Source: DASRRB01 sp036732755 (GTDB lineage: Bacteria; Planctomycetota; B15-G4; SIAN01). Taken from it: a stretch of DNA of 28,489 nucleotides. The DNA is taken from NCBI GenBank assembly GCA_036732755.1, contig DAINBU010000059.1, positions 1 through 28,489 on the forward strand, written 5' to 3'. Of this stretch, positions 8,281-15,856 are shown one piece after another; position 1 is the stretch's first letter; the number at the start of each line of letters is the position of its first letter. Made by a program: the position numbers and the translations under genes. The notes under the pieces were generated by a model. That model saw only the letters and a program-made list of their open reading frames with translations, made no database searches and was not told where the DNA came from.

Positions 8281-9780
8281 ATGGCCGGCTGGCGCGACAC
8301 GGTCCTGTACGTCTACTTCGGCCTGCTCGCCGTGCTGTCGGTCTATGGCGCGCACCGCTACCTGCTGGTCTACCTCTTCTACCGGCACAAACGCGACCTG
8401 CCGCGGCCGCAGTCGCATTTCGCGCAGGCGCCCCGCGTCACGATCCAGCTGCCGCTGTTCAACGAGGCGACCGTCGTCGAGCGGCTGCTCGAATCGGTGG
8501 CCCGGCTGAACTGGCCGCGCGACCGCCTCCAGATCCAGGTCCTCGACGACTCGAATGACGAGACCAAGGAGCTGGCCGAGCGCAAGGTCGCCGAGCTGCG
8601 CGCCCGCGGCGTCGACATCGACTACGTCCGGCGCCCCGACCGCTCCGGCTTCAAGGCGGGGGCGCTCGAGTACGGACTGCGCACCGCGACCGGCGAGTTC
8701 ATCGCGATCTTCGACGCCGACTTCCTCCCCGAGCCCGACGTGCTCGAGCGCACCGTCGACTTCTTCACGAATCCGCGCATCGGGATGGTGCAGGCGCGCT
8801 GGGGCCACCTCAACCGCGACTTCAGCCTCCTCACCCGCCTGCAGTCGATGCTGCTCGACGGCCACTTCGTGATCGAGCACACCGCCCGCAACCGCTCGGG
8901 CCGCCACTTCAACTTCAACGGCACCGGCGGCGTCTGGCGGCGCGAGGCGATCGCCGACGCCGGGGGGTGGCAGCACGACACGCTCACCGAGGACCTCGAC
9001 CTCTCCTACCGCGCCCAGCTGCGCGGCTGGAGTTTCGTGTACCTGAAGGAGGTCACCGCCCCGGGCGAGCTGCCGGTCGAGATGAGCGCCTTCAAGGCGC
9101 AGCAGCACCGCTGGGCGAAGGGGTCGATCCAGACCGGCTTGAAGGTCCTCCCGACCATCTGGCGCAGCGATCTGCCGCTCAAGGTGAAGTCGGAGGCGAC
9201 CTTCCACCTCACCGCGAACGTCTGCTACCCGCTGATGCTCGCCATGTGCCTGCTCATGCTGCCGGCGCTGCAGGCGCGGCTGGCGGAGCCGGGTCGCCTC
9301 TCGAGCGAGCTCTTCGACTGGTCGGTCTTCGTGCTCGCGACGACCTCGGTGCTCTCCTTCTACGTCGCCGCGCAGCGCGACGTCGACCCGGGCTGGCGCA
9401 GCGGCCTCAAGTACCTGCCGGCGGTGCTGGCGCTCGGGATCGGCCTCGCCGTGAACAACGCGCGCGCGGTCATCGAGGCGCTCTGCTCCCACCAGACGCC
9501 GTTCGTGCGCACCCCCAAGTACGCGGTCAAGGACGGCGAGCGCGCGAAGCCGAGCCAGCGGTACAAGAGCCTGGTCGGCCTGATGCCGCTGGTCGAGATC
9601 GCCTTCGGGCTCTACATGAGCGCGATCGTCTGGATCGGGGCGATCAACCGGATCTGGATGGTGGTCGTCTTCATCTCGCTGTTTGCCTTCGGTTTCTTCT
9701 ACGTCGGCATCGGCTCCCTCCTGAACCGCCGCAGCGCGGGCCGGCCGCCGGCACTGCCGATGGCGGCGACGGCGCCGTAA
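8281..9780 (+). CDS. GT2 family membrane glycosyltransferase (cellulose synthase / glucomannan synthase-like)
   Basis: The 499-aa processive-type beta-glycosyltransferase probably makes or extends an envelope polysaccharide. One transmembrane helix lies at about 7-33, followed by a cytoplasmic GT-A domain with all canonical acidic motifs: DD (89-90), DAD (145-147), TED (236-238) and QQHRW (274-278). Four or so membrane helices follow between about 305 and 480. The combination D,D,D,QxxRW places it with cellulose synthase and CslA-like enzymes; the sugar donor cannot be told from sequence. No PilZ domain or bcs partner genes are present. ATG 8281 is preceded by a purine-rich aaggggag at 8258-8265. 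A palindromic element begins 29 bp after the stop. Confidence 0.92.
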   Translation: MAGWRDTVLYVYFGLLAVLSVYGAHRYLLVYLFYRHKRDLPRPQSHFAQAPRVTIQLPLFNEATVVERLLESVARLNWPRDRLQIQVLDDSNDETKELAERKVAELRARGVDIDYVRRPDRSGFKAGALEYGLRTATGEFIAIFDADFLPEPDVLERTVDFFTNPRIGMVQARWGHLNRDFSLLTRLQSMLLDGHFVIEHTARNRSGRHFNFNGTGGVWRREAIADAGGWQHDTLTEDLDLSYRAQLRGWSFVYLKEVTAPGELPVEMSAFKAQQHRWAKGSIQTGLKVLPTIWRSDLPLKVKSEATFHLTANVCYPLMLAMCLLMLPALQARLAEPGRLSSELFDWSVFVLATTSVLSFYVAAQRDVDPGWRSGLKYLPAVLALGIGLAVNNARAVIEALCSHQTPFVRTPKYAVKDGERAKPSQRYKSLVGLMPLVEIAFGLYMSAIVWIGAINRIWMVVVFISLFAFGFFYVGIGSLLNRRSAGRPPALPMAATAP

Positions 9781-9809
9781 GGCGCGCGCGGCGGGAAGAA
9801 GAATTCGAG

Positions 9810-10050
9810 CGGACGTCGAGGGCGGGGGTGAAGAGGCCGCGGGAGAAGACCTCGTTTCGATGAGGGCTGCCCTCGGCCGCAAGACCCAGCTGAACAGAGG
9901 CGGCCTCGGCGGACTGCGCGACCTATGGGACCGTGCCTGCAGCTGATTCAGTGGTCGACGGTCGCTGGAGGCCCTCCCTCAACGAGGTCTTCTCCCGCGG
10001 CCTCTTCGCACGGTCCTCGCACGACGTCCTGACGTCATTGCTGTGCTGCG
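9810..10050 (-). repeat. Copy 3 of the palindromic MITE-like element
   Basis: Bases 9810-10007 are the exact reverse complement of 503-700. The remaining bases to 10050 match 461-502 with several substitutions. The 27-bp inner arms fall at 9830-9856 and 9981-10007. It sits between convergent genes, 29 bp after the GT2 stop and 229 bp before the GT39-like gene's stop. Its arm end facing the GT2 gene is the same end that faces the acyl-CoA synthetase gene in copy 2. Confidence 0.9.
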
Positions 10051-10279
10051 GGCGTTGTAGGGCGCACGCAGGCGCGAGGGGCAGGGCGGAGCCGGTCGAA
10101 GAAGAGCGGCGGGGCATCCGGGTTCACAACGCCGAGCCATTCGCCCTGCATCGTGAATGACTGAATGGCGTGGCTGAGTTGCCCGGAAGTGGTCCTAGTC
10201 AGTCTCGTCGTCGGCGCCCAATGGCGGTCGCCAGTCGCTTCGATCCCCGTGCGGTGCATTCGCGCCCCGTCCCGCCGCC
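10051..10279. other. Intergenic stretch after element copy 3; no gene recognised
   Basis: About 230 bases lie between the repeat and the stop of the GT39-like gene. A minus-strand frame here encodes a short protein-like tail (about 10035-10165) but has no credible start or domain. No strong hairpin followed by a T-run is seen. Confidence 0.35.
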
Positions 10280-12040
10280 TCACTTCTCCTTCTTCGGGAT
10301 CTTCTCGAGGTCGCAGAGGAGGAGCGTCGGGCCACTTCCGTCCTCGGGTCGCGCCGGGAATCGGGCGACGACCCAGGGGCCGTCCTGCAGCTGCTCGTAG
10401 AGGGCGGCGCGGGCGGGGAATTGGGGGCGGACGCGCAGGGTGCGGGCGATGTTGATGTCGTTCAGGACGAGCCAGCGGAAGCCGGCGTCGCGGAGCAGCG
10501 GGAGGAGGGCGTCGCCGAGGTCGAGCTCGCGGGGGAGCAATCGCAGGAAGTCGAAGGCGACCTGGGGGGGCGAGTTGCGGGCGGCGGTGAGGAGGGCTTC
10601 GAACTGCTCGTCGGGCCAGTCGCGGCCGCGACGGAGCGGGATCGGGCGGGGGTTCGCTCGCTCGGCTGCGATCAAGTCGAGGCAGTCGCGCGTGAGCGGG
10701 AGCTCGAGCCAGGAGTCGGAAGCGACCTTCGTCCCGTCGGGCCAGGTGCGCGCGGCCCACTCGCGGAAGAGGACGCGCGTGTCGGGGCGGCGCAGCGCGA
10801 TGCCCTCCTCGAGGCTCGGGCGGGCGTTCCAGAGGAGCGGGAGCGCGAAGGCGACGAGGACGGCGAGGCGGACGCGCCGCTGCTTCGCGGGCTGCGCGAG
10901 GGCGGCGAGGCGGGTCGCGACGAGGGGGACGGCGGCGCCGGTCGCGGCGGCGAGCGCCGGCAGGAGCGGCAGCAGGTAGTCGCCCGGCTGCGCGCGGAAG
11001 CGGGCGATCAGGGCGAAGTGGACCAGCGGCTGCAGCGCGAGCACGAGCGCGGCGGCGCGCGCGCGCGGCGTCGTGAGCAGGAACAGGGTCGCGAGCGCGG
11101 CCGGGATCAGGAGGGCGAGGCCGACCTGCTCGCTCGCCAGGATCCGGGCGTATTCGAGCGCGCCGTTGGCGGCGGGGTCGAAGCCGTAGTGGCCGCTCTC
11201 CACGTGCTGCTCGAGGAAGGCGAAGTCGCGCCGGAAGGCCGCCGCGTCGAGGAGGACGTAGGGCGACGTCACCAGGAACGCGCCGAGCGTGACGGCCGCC
11301 GCCATCGCGAGCGAGCGCAGCGCGCGGGGCAGAGTGCGCGCTCCGGCGCGCGACGCTGCGGCGAGCGCGGCCGCTGCGACCGGCAAGGCGAAGAGCGCCC
11401 CGTAGTACTTGCTCGAGCCGGCGAGCCCGGCGTGCAGCGCGGCGAGCAGCAGGTCGCTCCGGCGGCCGCCGCGCGCGTGGCTCAGCGCGTGGGCCAGCGC
11501 CAGCGAGCCGAAGAACACACATGGAATGTCGACCGTGATCGTGCGCGAGTTCGCGACGTGGAGGAGGCAGGTCGCGACGGCGAGCGTCCCGATCGGCGCC
11601 GCGAGGCGGCGGACGAAACGGCGCAGCGGCGCGTCGCCCTCCGGCACGAGCGCGCGCGCCAGCTCGGCCGCGGCGCGCCCCGCCGCCCACGCGGTCGCGA
11701 CGCCGAGCAGCGCGACGAAGACGCGCCCCGGCAGCAGCACGAGCCCCGGCTCGACCCAACACGCGGCGCGGAACTCCGCGAGCGACGCCCAGCGCCCGCC
11801 GATCCATCCGACCGCGAACTGCAGCCACGCGAGGAGCGCGTGGAGCTCGAAGCAGAGCGACGGGTAGGCGAAGTAGTGCGGGTCGAGGTCGCCGCTCAGG
11901 AAGCCGAGCGCGCGGTCGGTGACGATGTGCTCGTCGACGTTGGCGTACGGGTAGGGCAGCCCGAAGCCGATGCCGAGCAGCCGCAGCGCCGCCGCGAGCA
12001 GGAGGATCCCGGCGAGCAACCCCCGCGTCGCGCGCGCCAT
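10280..12040 (-). CDS. Integral membrane GT39/PMT-like glycosyltransferase (GT-C fold)
   Basis: The 586-aa protein has about ten hydrophobic helices over residues 5-420, then a soluble C-terminal domain. The first luminal or periplasmic loop carries an acidic pair, NVDEH (Asp36, Glu37), the usual catalytic and metal position of GT-C enzymes using polyprenyl-phosphate sugars (GT39, GT83/ArnT-like). The C-terminal region (about 435-586) resembles the variable domain seen after such membrane cores. Acceptor and sugar are unknown; lipid, protein or polysaccharide modification is possible. It is convergent with the GT2 gene and divergent from the aminotransferase, 77 bp away, so it is probably monocistronic. 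Confidence 0.83.
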   Translation of the reverse strand: MARATRGLLAGILLLAAALRLLGIGFGLPYPYANVDEHIVTDRALGFLSGDLDPHYFAYPSLCFELHALLAWLQFAVGWIGGRWASLAEFRAACWVEPGLVLLPGRVFVALLGVATAWAAGRAAAELARALVPEGDAPLRRFVRRLAAPIGTLAVATCLLHVANSRTITVDIPCVFFGSLALAHALSHARGGRRSDLLLAALHAGLAGSSKYYGALFALPVAAAALAAASRAGARTLPRALRSLAMAAAVTLGAFLVTSPYVLLDAAAFRRDFAFLEQHVESGHYGFDPAANGALEYARILASEQVGLALLIPAALATLFLLTTPRARAAALVLALQPLVHFALIARFRAQPGDYLLPLLPALAAATGAAVPLVATRLAALAQPAKQRRVRLAVLVAFALPLLWNARPSLEEGIALRRPDTRVLFREWAARTWPDGTKVASDSWLELPLTRDCLDLIAAERANPRPIPLRRGRDWPDEQFEALLTAARNSPPQVAFDFLRLLPRELDLGDALLPLLRDAGFRWLVLNDINIARTLRVRPQFPARAALYEQLQDGPWVVARFPARPEDGSGPTLLLCDLEKIPKKEK

Positions 12041-12071
12041 CGCTGCGATCCCCTCCGTCGGCCCCGGGTGC

Positions 12072-12077
12072 TACTGT
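12072..12077 (+). promoter_or_regulatory. Candidate -10 element upstream of the aminotransferase
   Basis: TACTGT is followed by GCCGCG, as TACTAT is at 8124. It lies 40 bp before the ATG in the short gap divergent from the GT39-like gene. No convincing -35 is visible. Confidence 0.25.
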
Positions 12078-12117
12078 GCCGCGCGCCCGTCCCTGCGCCA
12101 AGCGCGAGCCCCCACGC

Positions 12118-13338
12118 ATGATCCCCGCGAAGAGTCCCGCCGCGGCCGCGACCGACCTGCGCCGCCACTGGAACCTCGATCCCGAGGTCGTCTTCCTGAA
12201 CCACGGCTCGTTCGGCGCCTGCCCCGAGCCGGTGCTCGCGAAGCAGGGCGAATGGATGCGCCGCCTCGAGCGCGAGCCGGTGCTCTTCCTCCATCGCGAG
12301 ATCGAGCAGCACCTCGACGCGGCGCGCGGCGCGCTCGCGAAGTTCGTCGGTGCTTCGTCGGACGACCTCGCCTTCGTCTCCAACGCGACGGCCGGCGTGA
12401 ACACGGTGCTGCGCAGCCTGAAGTTCGCTTCCGGCGACGAGCTGATCACGACCGACCAGGAGTACAACGCGAGCCGCAACGCACTCGACTTCGTCGCGGA
12501 GCAGGCGGGCGCGAAGGTCGTCGTCGCCGCGATCCCCTTCCCGATCGCCTCGCCCGACGTCGTCCTCGAACGCGTGCTGGCGAAGGTGACGGCGCGCACC
12601 CGGCTCGCGCTCGTCGACCACGTGAGCAGCCCGACCGGGCTGGTCTTCCCGCTCGAGGCGATCGTGCGCGCGCTGGCCCAGAAGGGGATCGACACGCTGG
12701 TCGACGGCGCGCACGGCCCCGGCCAGCTCCCGCTCGAGCTCGATCGTCTGGGAGCCGCCTACTACACCGGCAACTGCCACAAGTGGATGTGCACGCCCAA
12801 GGGCTCGGCGCTGCTGCACGTGCGGCGCGACAAGCAGGCGGGGATCCGGCCGCTCCCGATCAGCCACGGCGCGAATTCTCGCCGCACCGACCGCAGCCGC
12901 TTCCGACTCGAATTCGACTGGCCGGGCACCTTCGATCCGACGCCGTGGCTCGTGATCCCCGACGCCATTTCGTTCATGGCCTCGCTCCATCCCGGCGGCT
13001 GGGACGAGCTGCGCCGCCGCAACCACGAGCTCGCGCTGCACGGACGCGCGCGCCTGCTCGACGCGCTCCAGATCGCGGCGCCCTGCCCCGAGTCGATGGT
13101 CGGCTCGCTCGCCGCCGTGCCGCTGCCCGACGCGAAGGCGACGCCGTCGCCGCTCGAAGGCGACCCGCTGCAGGCCGCGCTCTTCGACCGCCACAAGATC
13201 GAGGTGCCGCTCCCCGCGTGGCCCGCGCCGCCCAAGCGGCTGCTGCGCATCGCCGCGCAGGCCTACAACCGGCCCGAGGAGTACGAGCGGCTGGCGCAGG
13301 TGCTTCCGGCGCTGGCCCGGGAATTCGGAGCGAAGTGA
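12118..13338 (+). CDS. Class V PLP-dependent aminotransferase (isopenicillin-N epimerase-like)
   Basis: The protein is 406 aa with a fold-type I PLP architecture. Visible residues are Asp196 in LVDGAHG, which contacts the pyridine nitrogen, and Lys222 in TGNCHKW, the Schiff-base lysine. An N-terminal FLNHGSFGACP block and SNATAGVNTVLRS (about 88-100), which binds the cofactor phosphate, complete the signature. This pattern is typical of the CefD/isopenicillin N epimerase-like branch, whose members are often cysteine desulfurase-like lyases or epimerases of unknown substrate. No beta-lactam pathway genes are nearby, so antibiotic synthesis is not implied. I chose ATG 12118 (MIPAKS) over an in-frame ATG at 12076, which would add an Arg/Pro-rich extension. 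The stop overlaps the next start (TGATG). Confidence 0.9.
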   Translation: MIPAKSPAAAATDLRRHWNLDPEVVFLNHGSFGACPEPVLAKQGEWMRRLEREPVLFLHREIEQHLDAARGALAKFVGASSDDLAFVSNATAGVNTVLRSLKFASGDELITTDQEYNASRNALDFVAEQAGAKVVVAAIPFPIASPDVVLERVLAKVTARTRLALVDHVSSPTGLVFPLEAIVRALAQKGIDTLVDGAHGPGQLPLELDRLGAAYYTGNCHKWMCTPKGSALLHVRRDKQAGIRPLPISHGANSRRTDRSRFRLEFDWPGTFDPTPWLVIPDAISFMASLHPGGWDELRRRNHELALHGRARLLDALQIAAPCPESMVGSLAAVPLPDAKATPSPLEGDPLQAALFDRHKIEVPLPAWPAPPKRLLRIAAQAYNRPEEYERLAQVLPALAREFGAK

Positions 13339-13502
13339 TGGCGAGCGCCGTCACGACGATCGTCGGCGCGCCGGTCCGGCTGTGGCGCAGCCGCTTCTGG
13401 TGGATCTACGCCGTGCTGGCGTTCCTCGCGGTGCCGGCCGCCACCGCGGTGCTGATCGAGACGCCGCCGATCCTGCCGACGTTCGCCTACACGCTGAAGT
13501 GA
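13338..13502 (+). CDS. Small single-pass membrane protein of unknown function
   Basis: The product is 54 aa. Its ATG shares one base with the aminotransferase stop (TGATG), so the two are probably translationally coupled. A basic N-terminus (RLWRSR) precedes one hydrophobic helix, FWWIYAVLAFLAVPAATAVL, at about 21-40, which suggests an inside N-terminus. A short Pro-rich tail follows. I know no family for it. The coupling and the well-formed membrane helix support a real gene, but it is too short to be certain. Confidence 0.6.
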   Translation: MASAVTTIVGAPVRLWRSRFWWIYAVLAFLAVPAATAVLIETPPILPTFAYTLK

Positions 13503-13520
13503 GGGCGACGGGAGACCCGC

Positions 13521-13988
13521 ATGCGAAACGCGCTCTTCGCGCTGCCCGCGATCGCGTTCGGGATGATCGGGACCGGATACCCCTGGATCGGCGTGCTGCT
13601 GTTGATGGTGTTCGCCGCTCTATGGGGAGGTCCGTGGGCCGTCGGCTGGATGCGACGCACGGACCACTCCGCGGATTGGCGCTCCCAAGGAGTCGTCGAG
13701 CGCGACGAGGAATCGACGCTGAAGGCGCTGCTCGCCGTGCTGCCACGCGCCGGTGCACGCTGGGTCCGGGTCGATCGGTCGACGCCGCGAACCGTGCGTG
13801 CGGGAACGGCGGACGACGCGGCGACCCCCGTCGTCGAGATCGTCGCCGTGCTGCGCCCCGTCTCTCCCACCGAAACCCGGGTCGAGCTCGTCACCCATCC
13901 GGTCGTTCCATTCGCGGACCTCGGATCGAGCGTAGGTGAGCAGGTCGTGTCGGAACTCTCGCGCGAGGTCGGCCTGAAGACGTCCTGA
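13521..13988 (+). CDS. Membrane-anchored hypothetical protein
   Basis: The product is 155 aa. Two closely spaced hydrophobic segments at about 4-19 and 22-42 form a likely helical hairpin or a long anchor. A soluble domain of about 110 residues follows, predicted mixed alpha/beta with regular hydrophobic alternation (VVEIVAVLRPVSPTETRVELVTHP). That C-terminal part resembles a small lipid- or ligand-binding fold in pattern only; no family is recognised. ATG 13521 is preceded by GGGAG, and the gene starts 18 bp after the small membrane protein. It converges with the SGNH gene, with 21 bp between the stops. Confidence 0.7.
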   Translation: MRNALFALPAIAFGMIGTGYPWIGVLLLMVFAALWGGPWAVGWMRRTDHSADWRSQGVVERDEESTLKALLAVLPRAGARWVRVDRSTPRTVRAGTADDAATPVVEIVAVLRPVSPTETRVELVTHPVVPFADLGSSVGEQVVSELSREVGLKTS

Positions 13989-14009
13989 GCCGTCCGCGCT
14001 GGCTCGCGC

Positions 14010-15080
14010 CTACTTCGGCCCCACGTGCGGGAGCGTCGCGATGAAGCGGTCGAGCTCGTCGGCCACGAAGGCGTGGCCCTCGGCGTTGGGGTGGGCGTCC
14101 ATGGGCTGCAGCGAGATCCACCACGCGCTGAGGTTCTTCCAGCCGCGCTCCTCCATCACCTCCTGGTAGCGGGGGAAGAGGTCGAGCACGTGGAGCGACG
14201 GCGTTCGCTTCGCGAAGAACGCGAGCAGCGGCTGGTGCAGCTCCTCGAAGTGGCCGGCGTCGGCCGGCGGGGACTTGAGGATCACGTCGTGGATGAAGAG
14301 GACGACGGGCACCTTCGCCTGCGCGGCGAGCCCCGCCATCCGCTCGAGCGCCGCGAGGTGCACGTCGTAGTCGTAGCCCGAGGTGAGATAGCCGGTGTGG
14401 GTCGTGTAGGCGCGGTCCTCGAAGCGGCGCGCTTCGAGCTCGTGCTCGCGCACGCGGCGGAGCAGCAGCTTCACGACGGCCGAGTGGAGCGCGTTGTCGC
14501 CGTATTCGGGCGGGAGGCCGACCGGGTCGCTCTTCTGCAGGATCGGGTAGGCGTCGCGGTGGTCGTAGTTCCAGACCACGAAGTCGGGACGCCACGGCAG
14601 CACGCGCGTCTCGAACAGCCGCGTCTCCTGCACCGAGTTGAAGGCCGGGATGCCGAAGTCGCGCAGCTCGACCGGCCGCTTCCAGCGCGCCTCGAGGCGG
14701 CGGCGCAGCTGCTCGCCGTAGGCGACGTCGAAGTCGACGCGCCACCCGAACGCCGTCGAGGGTCCGATCAGCGCGAACCGGATCGTCGCGCCGGTCGCGT
14801 CGGGCGCGTGGACGACCGGATGGGCCGGGACGCGGACGCCTTCGCTGTCGAAGACGAACTGGACGCCTTCGCGCTCGAAGTGGCCGTCGGGCTGCAGCTC
14901 GTAGTAGAGGATCGGGTCGCGGCTGTAGCGCTTCATCTCCTTCAGCTCGAACGGCGCGACGCGCTCGCGCAGGAGCTCGGTCTCGACCTCGCCCGGCCAG
15001 AACCAGCGCAGCGCGAGCTCCGAGACGACCGCCCCCGCGACCAGCGCGGCGACGACGGTCAGGAGCCGGGCGCGAGCCAT
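14010..15080 (-). CDS. SGNH/GDSL-like hydrolase, membrane-anchored
   Basis: The protein is 356 aa. An N-terminal signal anchor (about 5-28, LLTVVAALVAGAVVSELAL) predicts an envelope location. The block I region reads FALIGPSTAFGWRVDF (about 102-117), with the nucleophile Ser108 kept but the usual GDS replaced by GPS. Block V is MDAHPNAEGH near the C-terminus, supplying the Asp/His pair. Such proteins are typically carbohydrate esterases or acetyl-group hydrolases acting on exported polysaccharide; the substrate here is unknown. ATG 15080 lies inside the end of the enoyl-CoA hydratase gene (22-bp overlap), so it is read with that operon though its role looks unrelated. The frame continues upstream, but only as an antisense-like Arg/Ala-rich stretch. 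Confidence 0.82.
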   Translation of the reverse strand: MARARLLTVVAALVAGAVVSELALRWFWPGEVETELLRERVAPFELKEMKRYSRDPILYYELQPDGHFEREGVQFVFDSEGVRVPAHPVVHAPDATGATIRFALIGPSTAFGWRVDFDVAYGEQLRRRLEARWKRPVELRDFGIPAFNSVQETRLFETRVLPWRPDFVVWNYDHRDAYPILQKSDPVGLPPEYGDNALHSAVVKLLLRRVREHELEARRFEDRAYTTHTGYLTSGYDYDVHLAALERMAGLAAQAKVPVVLFIHDVILKSPPADAGHFEELHQPLLAFFAKRTPSLHVLDLFPRYQEVMEERGWKNLSAWWISLQPMDAHPNAEGHAFVADELDRFIATLPHVGPK

Positions 15081-15856
15081 TTGGGCTTCCGCTTCTCGAG
15101 GAACGCCGCCACGCCCTCCTTGCAGTCGGCGGTCGCGCGCGTCTCGGCGTTGAGCTCGGCGGCGAAATCCATGGCCGACGCGAGGTCGCGGCCGGCGAGC
15201 CCGGCGAGCAGCTTCTTGGTGAGCGCGATCGACGCCGGCGCGCACGGCGCGAGCGTTGCGAGCCAGGCGAGCGCCCGCTCCACCGCGTCGGCGCCGTCCG
15301 GCGCGACCTCGTCGACGATGCCGAGCCCCGCCGCCTCCGACGCTTCGACGCGCCGCGCCGTGAGCAGCAGCTCGCGCGCGACGCGCATCCCGACGCAGTC
15401 GACCAGGAAGCGCGACACGATCGCCGCCACGAAGCCGATGCGCGCCTCGGTGAACCCGAAGGTTGCGCCGCCCGCCGCGACGACGCGGTCGCACGCGCAC
15501 GCGAGCCCGCTCCCGCCCGCCAGCGCGAAGCCGCGCACCGCGGCGACCACCGGCTTGGGGCAGGTGTGGATCGCGACGAAGAGCTTGGCGAGCTGGCGCG
15601 AATCGGCGCGGTTCTCCTCGCGCGACTTCGCCGACAGCGCCTGCAGCGCCTTGAGATCGGCGCCGGCGCAGAAGTCGGGGCCGGCGCCGGTGAGCACGAT
15701 CCCGCGCACGTCCGCGTCGCCGCCGGCGCTCTCGAGCTCGCGCTGCAGCGCGACGACGAGCTCGGGGGAGAGGGCGTTCTTCACCTCGGGACGGTTCAGC
15801 GTGAGGATGCGGCAGGCGCCGCGCGCCTCGACCGTGACGAGCGCGGCCGGGCTCAC
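15059..15856 (-). CDS. Enoyl-CoA hydratase/isomerase family protein (possibly methylglutaconyl-CoA hydratase)
   Basis: The 265-aa crotonase-fold enzyme hydrates an enoyl-CoA. The CoA-binding and oxyanion segments FCAGADLKAL (62-71) and AGGSGLACACDRV (113-125) are intact, and Glu137 in FTEARIGFV is the likely catalytic acid. The start is GTG 15856, which overlaps the TGA of the HMG-CoA lyase-like gene by four bases, so the two are coupled. In leucine degradation, methylglutaconyl-CoA hydratase makes HMG-CoA, the substrate of that lyase. Adjacency therefore suggests the specific role, while the sequence alone supports only the crotonase family. A C-terminal helical tail closes the protein normally. 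Confidence 0.88.
   Translation of the reverse strand: MSPAALVTVEARGACRILTLNRPEVKNALSPELVVALQRELESAGGDADVRGIVLTGAGPDFCAGADLKALQALSAKSREENRADSRQLAKLFVAIHTCPKPVVAAVRGFALAGGSGLACACDRVVAAGGATFGFTEARIGFVAAIVSRFLVDCVGMRVARELLLTARRVEASEAAGLGIVDEVAPDGADAVERALAWLATLAPCAPASIALTKKLLAGLAGRDLASAMDFAAELNAETRATADCKEGVAAFLEKRKPKWLAPGS

Noticed and set aside
10035..12695. An 886-codon minus-strand frame overlapping the GT39-like gene and the aminotransferase.
   Set aside because: It is out of frame with both recognisable proteins and very Arg/Ala/Pro-rich.
12118..13338. Part of a beta-lactam antibiotic cluster because of isopenicillin-N epimerase similarity.
   Set aside because: No ACV synthetase, isopenicillin N synthase or related genes are nearby; this branch of class V aminotransferases is broad.
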